In this document: positions 1-5,789 of the stretch, piece after piece
How positions within the stretch are numbered: the stretch's first letter is position 1
How the letters are laid out: each line of letters opens with the position of its first letter
Assembly: GCA_963169595.1 (NCBI GenBank)
Contig: CAUJFM010000036.1
Coordinates: forward strand, 1-11,570
Length of the DNA stretch: 11,570 bases
From: Bacteroidota bacterium
GTDB lineage: Bacteria; Bacteroidota; Bacteroidia; Flavobacteriales_F; PHOS-HE28
Direction of reading: 5' to 3'
The notes under the pieces: generated by a model
What the model saw: only the letters and a program-made list of their open reading frames with translations
What the model was told of the DNA's origin: nothing
Database searches by the model: none
Position numbers and translations under genes: made by a program

Positions 1-1
1 G

Positions 2-292
2 CGTCCGGTGCACATGGCCCGGAAGTTCGAAGGCGGGATGCTGGAGATCCGGCCGAAGGACGCGTCGCTGAAGAGCAAGGAGGTCCCCATCGACGACTTC
101 TTCCACAAGATCGTGATGATCCGCGACCGCTTCCGCGTGCTCGAGCAGAAGATCAACGCACATACTGCGCTCAGCGAGGCCGACAAGGTGGAACTGCAGC
201 AGTACATCACCCGCTGCTACGGCAGCCTCACCACCTTCAACATCCTCTTCGAGGACAAGGAGGACCACTTCGTGGGGCAGAAGGGGGAGTGA
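2..292 (+). CDS. Small conserved hypothetical protein, probably 5'-partial
   Basis: The frame is open to the left edge of the window, so the true start may lie outside it. The first in-frame ATG inside the window is at 14, preceded by codons for R-P-V-H, and would give a 92-residue protein. There is no signal peptide or membrane segment. The protein is charged and mainly helical, with the stretches KSKEVPIDDFFHKIVMIRD and LQQYITRCYGSLTTFNILF, so it is likely a small cytosolic alpha-helical protein. It resembles a short conserved Bacteroidota family of unknown function; that is recollection, not a search result. It is not ZapA, although ZapA neighbours 6S RNA in enterobacteria. The stop is TGA at 290-292. 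No function is assigned. Confidence 0.7.
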   Translation, partial: RPVHMARKFEGGMLEIRPKDASLKSKEVPIDDFFHKIVMIRDRFRVLEQKINAHTALSEADKVELQQYITRCYGSLTTFNILFEDKEDHFVGQKGE

Positions 293-311
293 GGAGAGGG
301 AGGAGGAGTGC

Positions 312-353
312 CAAGTGGCAAGTCACAAGCGGCAAGTCGCAAGGGACAAGCGA
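312..353. repeat. Six-unit degenerate heptad tandem repeat, CAAGNNN
   Basis: Six consecutive 7-bp units each begin with CAAG: CAAGTGG, CAAGTCA, CAAGCGG, CAAGTCG, CAAGGGA, CAAGCGA. The phasing is perfect over 42 bp, with the last three bases variable. It lies 19 bp after the stop of the upstream gene, in non-coding DNA. It has no dyad symmetry, so it is not a terminator. Its function is unknown. Confidence 0.8.
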
Positions 354-447
354 CCTTTGTACGTGCATGACCAAGAGGGCCCATCATCCAGGGGCGGACA
401 GGACGTGCACGACGGGTGATCGACGTCCATGAGTTTTCCACCGGACC

Positions 448-477
448 TTTCATTCTGTGTGACGAGGTCTATCTTTG
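448..477 (+). promoter_or_regulatory. Candidate Bacteroidota-type promoter for the structured RNA
   Basis: TATCTTTG at 470-477 matches the Bacteroidota -7 consensus TAnnTTTG exactly. TTTC at 448-451 is one base from the -33 element TTTG, with an 18-bp spacer. Transcription would start near 484, about 40 bases before the first base of the perfect stem of the RNA candidate. The RNA would therefore need 5' processing, or has a longer unpaired leader. No protein gene fits this promoter better. Confidence 0.45.
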
Positions 478-523
478 TACCACTGCTTCGTTCTTTCTCA
501 GCCCCGTGTGCTGATCAACGTAC

Positions 524-719
524 AGCCCACACAGGCCATAAGTCTCAGAACCAACATTATTTGCTCAGGGTCGGAAGATCCAAAGGGCAAAGGCGGGCCG
601 CGCATCGGCTTCGGTCGATGATGCCTCCGGGCACAACGCGGATTACTGACCCCTTTCTGTCCGATCCGCTCATGTGATCCATGGGTTCTTTGAACTTCGG
701 TCCTGTGTGGGCTTTTTTT
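524..719 (+). ncRNA. Structured non-coding RNA, 6S-like architecture (ssrS candidate)
   Basis: The ends pair perfectly over 12 bp: AGCCCACACAGG (524-535) with CCTGTGTGGGCT (702-713). A run of seven T follows (713-719), which fixes the + strand. The closing stem continues with CC 536-537 / GG 699-700, AAGT 540-543 / ACTT 694-697 and AGAACC 547-552 / GGTTCT 684-689, separated by small bulges. A large asymmetric bubble comes next (553-567 opposite 653-683; the right side can form a CATG/CATG mini-hairpin at 671-683). The apical arm is GGGTCGG 568-574 with CTGACCC 646-652, then CCGCG 598-602 with CGCGG 637-641, then CATCGGC 603-609 with GTCGATG 614-620, capped by a UUCG loop. The size (about 190 nt) and the order closing stem, central bubble, apical arm are those of 6S RNA, the RNA polymerase-binding promoter mimic. 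Alternatives are a leader element of queE or a new RNA class. The structure is well supported; the 6S identity is inference. Confidence 0.55.
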
Positions 720-720
720 G
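689..720 (+). promoter_or_regulatory. Weak candidate promoter for queE overlapping the RNA 3' end
   Basis: TTTG (689-692), a 20-bp spacer and TTTTTTTG (713-720) match the Bacteroidota -33/-7 arrangement except for T instead of A at the second -7 base. Transcription would start about 10 bases before the queE ATG at 737. The T-run would then serve both as the end of the RNA and as a promoter element. This is speculative, but queE otherwise has no promoter of its own downstream of an apparent terminator. Confidence 0.2.
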
Positions 721-736
721 TCCCGTCCATTCGACC

Positions 737-1381
737 ATGCCCCCCACCAACAGCCCCGCGAACGGAGCGCTCGACGTTGTGACCACCGCACTGCCGGTGA
801 TGGAGGCGTTCTACACCGTGCAGGGGGAAGGGCTGTACACCGGACAGGCGGCCTATTTCATCCGGCTGGGCGGCTGCGACGTGGGCTGCGCGTGGTGTGA
901 TGTGTAGGAGAGCTGGGACATGGATGCCCATCCGAAGGTGCCGGTGGCGGAGATCGTGGCCGGGGCCGCACGTCATCCCGCACGGATCGCGGTGATCACC
1001 GGCGGTGAACCCCTCATGCACGATCTCGGTCCGCTGACGGCAGCCTTGCGCGCTGCAGGCTTCCGCACCCACCTGGAAACGAGCGGCACCAGTCCCTTGT
1101 CCGGAGAGTGGCACCATATCTGCTTCAGTCCGAAGAAGTTCAAAGCCCCGCTGCAGGAGGTCCGGCAGGCGGCGCACGAACTGAAGGTGATCGTGGTGAA
1201 CAAGCATGACCTGACCTGGGCCGAGGAGCATGCGGCGCAAGTGCCCGCCAACTGCGTCCGCTTCCTGCAACCGGAATGGAGCAAACGGGATGCGGTGATG
1301 CCCCTGATCGTGGAGAAGGTGATGGCCGATCCCCGCTGGCGCATCTCGCTCCAGACCCACAAGTACCTCAACATCCCATGA
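737..1381 (+). pseudogene. queE: 7-carboxy-7-deazaguanine synthase QueE, interrupted by an in-frame TAG
   Basis: QueE is the radical-SAM enzyme that converts 6-carboxy-tetrahydropterin to 7-carboxy-7-deazaguanine in queuosine (preQ0) biosynthesis. The N-terminal part reads MEAFYTVQGEG, then the cluster motif GGCDVGCAWCDV (C-x3-C-x2-C, the [4Fe-4S] ligands). The next codon is TAG (905-907), followed without frame change by ESWDMDAHPK, the SAM-binding ITGGEPLMHD, HLETSGTSPL and the C-terminal SLQTHKYLNIP. Family members, as I recall them, have lysine (AAG) at the TAG position, so one A-to-T change explains the stop. The start at 737 is chosen as the first ATG after the RNA; an ATG at 800 (PVMEAF) is a real alternative. 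Read-through length is 214 residues. Restart at the ATG at 920 would make a fragment lacking the cluster cysteines, so probably inactive. The stop overlaps the next gene's start (ATGA). Sequencing error and amber read-through remain open. Confidence 0.85.
905..907 (+). other. Premature in-frame TAG codon in queE
   Basis: TAG follows TGT-GAT-GTG (C-D-V) and precedes GAG-AGC-TGG-GAC (E-S-W-D) in the same frame. Both flanks are conserved QueE sequence, so this is a point substitution rather than an indel. A single change (AAG to TAG) would restore the lysine I expect from Bacteroidota homologues. Confidence 0.85.
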
Positions 1382-3330
1382 CCGTACGCGCCATCCTGTT
1401 CCTGCTTACCGTGGTCATGGCGTTCGCCGTGCAAGCCCAGCCGGGCGGTTACAGCACCACGGACAAGAAGGCCATCAAGGAGTATGAGAGCGGGGTGGAG
1501 TGCATGCGCGAACAGCGACTGGAGTGCGCACGCACCGCCTTCACCAAGGCCGCCAAGGCGGATGAACGCTTCGTGGAACCGCGCATCATGCTGGCCGAAC
1601 TGGCCGAGGCGGAAGGCAGGGACACCGAGGCCATCGCGCACTACCGCGAAGTGATGGCCATTGCGCCGCGCTTCTTCCCGGTGGCCCAGCTGCACCTCGC
1701 CGACCTGGAGTTCCGCACCGGGCAGTATGCCGAGGCCGAGAAGAACTACAAGGGATACCTGGAAAAGGAACAGGAGCCCCAGCGGAAAGCCCGCGCCCGG
1801 CTTGGCTTGGAGAACTGCGCCTTCGCTGCGCGGGCCATACAACAACCGGTGCCCTTCGAACCCCGCAACCTGGGTCCTGCGGTCAACAGCGCCGACCCCG
1901 AGTACTATCCCTGTGTCACCGCCGATGATGCCACGCTCATCTTCACGCGGCGTGTGAAGGCCCCGGAGATCCCCATCTATGGCATGCAGGAGGACTTCTA
2001 TGTGAGCCACCGCGGAACAGATGGAGCCTGGAAGGACGCCAACCCGGTGCCCACCGTGAGCACAGCGGCCTACAATGAAGGGGCGGGGACTTTGACGCCG
2101 GATGGGCGCTTCATCATCTTCACCAAGTGTGCGTTGGAGGATGGCTCCTACGGCGGCCGCACCCGCGGTCTCGGCAGCTGTGACCTTTTCATCAGCCGGC
2201 GCGTGGGCGATCGCTGGAGCCCGGCCGAGAACCTCGGTCCGCCCGTGAACAGCGCCAACTGGGAGAGCCAGCCCAGCATGGCCAGCGATGGGCGAACCCT
2301 CTACTTCGTCCGCGGCCGCCGCACAGGCAACGGGGTGAGCGATATGGACATCTACTCGGCCCACCTGCAGGACGATGGCAGCTGGAGCAAGCCGGAGAAG
2401 CTCGGCCCCAACGTGAACACGCCGTACCAGGAGGAGAGCGTGCAGATCCACCCCGACGGACGCACGCTGTACTTCAGCAGCAACGGGCATCCGGGTTTCG
2501 GTGGATTGGACATCTACGTGAGCCGCCTGCAGGAGGATGGCACCTGGGGCAAGGCCCTGAACCTGGGCTGGCCGATCAACAGCGGCGCGGATGAGAACAG
2601 CCTGTTGGTGAGCGCGGATGGGCGCATCGCGTATTTCGCCAGCGACCGGCCCGGAGGCCTCGGCGACCTGGACCTCTACAGCTTTGAGCTGTATCCCGAG
2701 GCAAGGCCACTGGCGGTGAACTACATCCGCGGCCGCGTTTTCGACAAGGTGACCGGCCAGCCTGTGGAGGCCGATGTGGAACTGCTCGACCTGTCCACCG
2801 GCAAGCTGGCCACGGCCGCCTACAGCGACCCTCAGAGCGGCGAGTTCCTGGTGTGCCTGCCCAGCGGCCGCAGTTATGCGCTCAACGCGGGCAGCGAGGG
2901 CTACCTCTTCTACTCGGCCAACTACGATGTGGGGTCGGGTACGCAGGAAGCCCCCTTCACGCTGGATGTGCCGTTGAGCCCGCTCAGCGCCGGCAGCGTC
3001 ATCACCCTGCGCAACATCTTCTTCAACACGGCGAGCTATGAACTGCTGGCCGCCTCGGAGGTGGAGATCGACAAGCTGGCCCGCCTGCTCTTTGTGAACC
3101 CGTCCTTGCGCATCGAGCTCGGTGGCCACACGGACAACGTGGGCAACGATGCCGCCAATCAATTGCTCAGCGAACAGCGCGCCAATGCCGTTCGCGACCG
3201 GCTCATCGCCAAGGGCATCGAAGGTTCACGCATCACCGCCAAGGGCTACGGGGAGACCAAGCCTGTGGCCACCAACGATTCGGAGGAAGGCCGCGCACAG
3301 AACCGCCGCACGGAGGTGACGGTGCTGTAA
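1378..3330 (+). CDS. TPR / beta-propeller / CRD / OmpA envelope protein, PorE-like
   Basis: A 650-residue exported protein. Signal peptide: residues 1-20, ending VQA before Q21. TPR-type helices lie at about 30-145. Five PD40/WD40-like blades follow, at about 177-192 (VTADDATLIFTRR), 237-250 (TPDGRFIIFTK), 298-311 (SDGRTLYFVRG), 354-370 (HPDGRTLYFSSNG) and 408-427 (SADGRIAYFASDRPGG). A carboxypeptidase-regulatory-like beta domain is at about 447-531, and a C-terminal OmpA peptidoglycan-binding domain at about 541-650 has GHTDNVG (583-589), LSEQRA (597-602) and NRRTEV (642-647). This is the domain order known for PorE (PG1058), a T9SS component, but Bacteroidota carry several paralogues, so the T9SS role is inference. 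PorE is described as a lipoprotein; no lipobox cysteine is seen here. It likely sits in the periplasm tethered to peptidoglycan. The ATG at 1378 overlaps the queE stop, suggesting translational coupling; it is preferred because the signal peptide starts there. Confidence 0.88.
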   Translation: MTVRAILFLLTVVMAFAVQAQPGGYSTTDKKAIKEYESGVECMREQRLECARTAFTKAAKADERFVEPRIMLAELAEAEGRDTEAIAHYREVMAIAPRFFPVAQLHLADLEFRTGQYAEAEKNYKGYLEKEQEPQRKARARLGLENCAFAARAIQQPVPFEPRNLGPAVNSADPEYYPCVTADDATLIFTRRVKAPEIPIYGMQEDFYVSHRGTDGAWKDANPVPTVSTAAYNEGAGTLTPDGRFIIFTKCALEDGSYGGRTRGLGSCDLFISRRVGDRWSPAENLGPPVNSANWESQPSMASDGRTLYFVRGRRTGNGVSDMDIYSAHLQDDGSWSKPEKLGPNVNTPYQEESVQIHPDGRTLYFSSNGHPGFGGLDIYVSRLQEDGTWGKALNLGWPINSGADENSLLVSADGRIAYFASDRPGGLGDLDLYSFELYPEARPLAVNYIRGRVFDKVTGQPVEADVELLDLSTGKLATAAYSDPQSGEFLVCLPSGRSYALNAGSEGYLFYSANYDVGSGTQEAPFTLDVPLSPLSAGSVITLRNIFFNTASYELLAASEVEIDKLARLLFVNPSLRIELGGHTDNVGNDAANQLLSEQRANAVRDRLIAKGIEGSRITAKGYGETKPVATNDSEEGRAQNRRTEVTVL

Positions 3331-3342
3331 GCCGCAGGACGG

Positions 3343-4140
3343 TCAAGAGCGTGAAAGCTCTGCTGCCCGGGTACTGGCCGCAATGATACCTGCCTCCAAG
3401 GTCTGGTTCAACCTGCCTTCCCGGAACACATGGAAAGCCGCTTCCGTGGTGCCTCCCTTGCTCATCACCGCCTGGATCAATTCACCAGCAGACCGGTCCG
3501 AATGCTCCATCAGGTGGAAGCTGCCAAGCATCGTCTGCTTGACCAATGCATTGGCCACATGGGGCTCCAATCCCAGTTGTATTCCCGTGGCGATCATGGT
3601 GCGCACAACTTCGAAGAAATAGGCGGGACCGCTCCCGCTGAGTGCCGTCACCGGGTCCAGCATGGCTTCATCCGCGAGGTGCATCGCGCGGCCGGTGCAG
3701 TTCAACAATTGCTCCACCATGAGCGTCTGTCTCATGGTGAGTTCGCTGCCAGTGGCATAAGCTGTGATGCCCATGCCCACCTGCGCGGGTGCATTGGGCA
3801 TCGCGCGAACGAGCGTTCCATGGCGTAGCACCTCCGCGAGCCTTGACAGCGTGATCCCCGCCATGATCGAGAGGACCACCTGGCCCGGTTGCAGCACAGG
3901 CGCGACCATGGGACCGACACGGCCAAAGTCCTGAGGCTTTACCGCAAGGATGACGAGGTCGCTCGTCGCGAGGCGATCATCGATCTGAAGGGCCACCTGG
4001 CCCAATGGTTCCAGTTCGTGGACCCGCCTCTGGTCCCGAAGCACCAGCAGTTGTTCGGCGGGCTTCACCAGGCCATACTTCACAAAGCTGCGGGCGAAGG
4101 CCGTACCCATGTTCCCACAACCGATGATGGAGATGCGCAT
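3343..4140 (-). CDS. proC: Pyrroline-5-carboxylate reductase
   Basis: ProC catalyses the last step of proline synthesis, the NAD(P)H-dependent reduction of 1-pyrroline-5-carboxylate to proline, in the cytosol. The 265-residue length is normal for the family. The N-terminal Rossmann motif is ISIIGCGNMGTA. Further family signatures are LAVKPQ, SIMAGIT, LVRAMPNAPAQVGMG, the substrate-loop TALSGSGPAYFFE and the C-terminal SKGGTTEAAFHVF. No key motif is missing. The start is ATG at 4140, leaving only 32 bases after the upstream sugE-type gene, so it is probably the last gene of a four-gene leftward operon. It converges on the OmpA gene with a 12-base gap, and no clear terminator hairpin is seen between them. 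Confidence 0.96.
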   Translation of the reverse strand: MRISIIGCGNMGTAFARSFVKYGLVKPAEQLLVLRDQRRVHELEPLGQVALQIDDRLATSDLVILAVKPQDFGRVGPMVAPVLQPGQVVLSIMAGITLSRLAEVLRHGTLVRAMPNAPAQVGMGITAYATGSELTMRQTLMVEQLLNCTGRAMHLADEAMLDPVTALSGSGPAYFFEVVRTMIATGIQLGLEPHVANALVKQTMLGSFHLMEHSDRSAGELIQAVMSKGGTTEAAFHVFREGRLNQTLEAGIIAASTRAAELSRS

Positions 4141-4172
4141 GGTCGTATTGATCGTTTATCGAACTGCCGTTT

Positions 4173-4499
4173 TCATGACGACACCACCTTCAACCCGATG
4201 ATGGAGGCGATGAGGGTGAAGAGGAAGAAGAGCCGCCACGCATCGGCCGGTTCCTTGAAGAAGACCATGCCCACCACGGCCGTACCTGCGGCCCCGATGC
4301 CGGTCCACACCGCATAGGCCGTACCCACGGGCAGGGTCTGCACGGCCTTGTAGAGCAGCGACATGCTCACGGTGAGGCAGGCCATAAAGCCCGCCAGCCA
4401 CCAGAAGCGGGTGCCCCCCTCGGTGATGCGGGCCTGACCCAGGCAGGCCGCGAAGCCGACCTCGAACAGCCCGGCGATGACCAACAGCAACCAGTTCAT
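4173..4499 (-). CDS. sugE: Small multidrug resistance family transporter, SugE/Gdx (guanidinium exporter) type
   Basis: A 108-residue inner-membrane protein with four hydrophobic helices, the standard SMR length, working as an antiparallel dimer. The essential acidic residue of helix 1 is present as Glu13 in LVIAGLFEVGFA. The segment LPVGTAYAVWTGIGAAGTAVVG (about residues 56-77) is the signature of the SugE/Gdx branch, which exchanges protons for guanidinium, rather than of the EmrE/Qac branch. Specificity is inferred from that signature. The start at 4499 is chosen because MNWLLLVIAG is the usual N-terminus; the upstream in-frame start at 4529 would add ten unlikely residues. It lies 39 bases after the DUF5723-like gene and 32 bases before proC. 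No guanidine riboswitch is apparent in the short upstream gap. Confidence 0.9.
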   Translation of the reverse strand: MNWLLLVIAGLFEVGFAACLGQARITEGGTRFWWLAGFMACLTVSMSLLYKAVQTLPVGTAYAVWTGIGAAGTAVVGMVFFKEPADAWRLFFLFTLIASIIGLKVVSS

Positions 4500-4504
4500 G
4501 CCGG

Positions 4505-4512
4505 CGAAGCTA
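4505..4512 (-). promoter_or_regulatory. Candidate -7 element TAGCTTCG before sugE
   Basis: On the minus strand TAGCTTCG differs from TAnnTTTG by one base and ends 5 bases before the sugE ATG, so a transcript starting from it would be nearly leaderless. The same TAnnTTCGCC pattern precedes rarA. No matching -33 TTTG is seen. It could give sugE and proC a promoter separate from the upstream operon. Confidence 0.25.
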
Positions 4513-4538
4513 CCCCCATTCGGGTGCACCGGGGGCCA

Positions 4539-5789
4539 TCACCACCCCACGCACAGGCGTATGGCCAGTCCCAGCCCGCGCTGTTGCAGGTCCACATAAC
4601 CCGGCACCTGGCTTAGGGTGAGGTCCGCCAGGACGTGGCTCCCGAGGCGCAGCTGCCCTGCGATACCCGCGCGGAAAACACCGAAACCACCGTAACCGAG
4701 GTTCACGGAAACGCGCGCCACCTGCCCCAGCCGCCGTGCTGCGCTGACCGTGGCCTGTGGCGTGAAGCCCGGCAAGTAGCGCTGCTCCAGCCCGATACCG
4801 GCCTGCCACGGCGCGGTGGGGTCCGAGGCCAGCACCACATGGGTGCGGAAGGGGAGCGGCCGCAACAGAGATCCGTGAACAGGGCGCAGCCCCAGGGTGT
4901 CCAGCAACTGGTCCTCACCCAGCACAACGGCGTCCAGGTCGAAGAGGTCCTCCACCTCGAAGCCTTCATAGTTGATCGCCGAATCCTGCCGGGTGGTCAA
5001 TGCGCGGTTGCTCCAACCGATGAACCCCAGGTCCTTCACACCCACCTGCAACCACAACGGTCCGGGTTCCGCATCCAGCGTCCAGCTCCACGCACCGGAG
5101 ATCGAGGCGCCAAGTCCGTTCCAGGTGGAAAGCGAGGCGGAGGCCGTGTCGCTTTGCCAGTAGGTCACATCCATGTCCAGCGCCAGGGAACGACCGTCGC
5201 GTTCGGTGAACAGGGTCAGGTCGTCCAACCGGCTCTCGCTCAGGTACTGGCCTTTCACCACGGCGAGCTGGAGGTACCGGCCCTTCACCGGGTCCACCAG
5301 CCCGAAGGCCAGCGACTGGTAACGCAGGTTCAGGTGGGCCGTTCCGGAAAGGTCCGCTGTGCGGTCCTCATACCGGGCATTGCCGAAGAAGGTGAGGGCG
5401 TAGAGGTCACGGGTGTAGCGTACGCCCAGCACTTCGGCATGTTCGAGGGACACCATCGGTCGCCATCCTTCGAACCGGCCCTGCATGCGCTTCCCCGTCC
5501 ATGCCAGCCCTGCGGACAGGGTGTATCCGAAGCGATCGCCGGTCTGGCTCTTACCCCAAGAGCGTTCCCGTGTGGAACGGTCCAGGTCGCGGGCCAGGAG
5601 GAGATCAGCCAGGAGCTCGTTGCGGATGGAGTTGCTCTGCTGATCACCTTCTCCCCAAAGAGTGATCATGTTCGCCCAGTCCACCTGCCGGCCGCGTTCG
5701 ATCACCGGGTCGGGGGCGAGCACGGGTGATTGCGCGCTCAACGTGCCCAGCGTAAGCACCGCGCTCAGGAACGTGAACAGTCTATTCAT
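4539..5789 (-). CDS. DUF5723-like outer-membrane beta-barrel protein
   Basis: A 416-residue exported protein with a signal peptide at 1-20 (MNRLFTFLSAVLTLGTLSAQ). The rest is rich in alternating hydrophobic beta strands with many glycines and aromatic residues, for example GYTLSAGLAWTGKR, AHLNLRYQSLAFGLVD, GYGGFGVFRAGIAGQLRLG and a C-terminal GLGLAIRLCVGW ending in an aromatic residue, as in outer-membrane barrels. The motif VGVKDLGFIGW (about residue 250) is a hallmark I associate with the Bacteroidota family DUF5723; this assignment is from recollection. The function is unknown. Its ATG overlaps the stop of the upstream lipoprotein gene by 8 bases, so the two are probably translationally coupled and may act together in the outer membrane. 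Confidence 0.75.
   Translation of the reverse strand: MNRLFTFLSAVLTLGTLSAQSPVLAPDPVIERGRQVDWANMITLWGEGDQQSNSIRNELLADLLLARDLDRSTRERSWGKSQTGDRFGYTLSAGLAWTGKRMQGRFEGWRPMVSLEHAEVLGVRYTRDLYALTFFGNARYEDRTADLSGTAHLNLRYQSLAFGLVDPVKGRYLQLAVVKGQYLSESRLDDLTLFTERDGRSLALDMDVTYWQSDTASASLSTWNGLGASISGAWSWTLDAEPGPLWLQVGVKDLGFIGWSNRALTTRQDSAINYEGFEVEDLFDLDAVVLGEDQLLDTLGLRPVHGSLLRPLPFRTHVVLASDPTAPWQAGIGLEQRYLPGFTPQATVSAARRLGQVARVSVNLGYGGFGVFRAGIAGQLRLGSHVLADLTLSQVPGYVDLQQRGLGLAIRLCVGW

Noticed and set aside
404..411. CGTGCACG palindrome in the non-coding region
   Set aside because: An isolated 8-bp palindrome is expected by chance at this GC content, and no neighbouring copy suggests an operator.
429..677. Short open frame overlapping the non-coding region on the + strand
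   Set aside because: Composition is unlike the neighbours, and it overlaps the promoter and most of the structured RNA candidate.
524..719. tmRNA, RNase P RNA or SRP RNA as the identity of the structured RNA
   Set aside because: There is no tag-peptide frame or CCA end for tmRNA, no conserved core sequences of RNase P RNA, and no GGAA-loop/AGCAGCC element expected for SRP RNA.
720..736. A preQ1 riboswitch controlling queE
   Set aside because: The gap between T-run and start is only 17 bases, and the upstream RNA lacks the small pseudoknot with an A-rich tail typical of preQ1-I.
973..3162. A 729-codon open frame on the - strand opposite queE and the OmpA-type gene
   Set aside because: It lies across genes with clear domains on the other strand and is itself Arg/Val/Ala-rich with no recognisable motif.
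3346..3361. AGAGC/GCTCT hairpin near the OmpA/proC convergent ends
   Set aside because: It has only a 5-bp stem, lies inside the proC coding end, and has no T-run on either side.
4513..4535. CCCCC/GGGGG hairpin with a GGTGCACC palindrome between the DUF5723-like gene and sugE
   Set aside because: The stem is only 5 bp and no T-run follows on the minus strand, so it is not a convincing terminator or operator.
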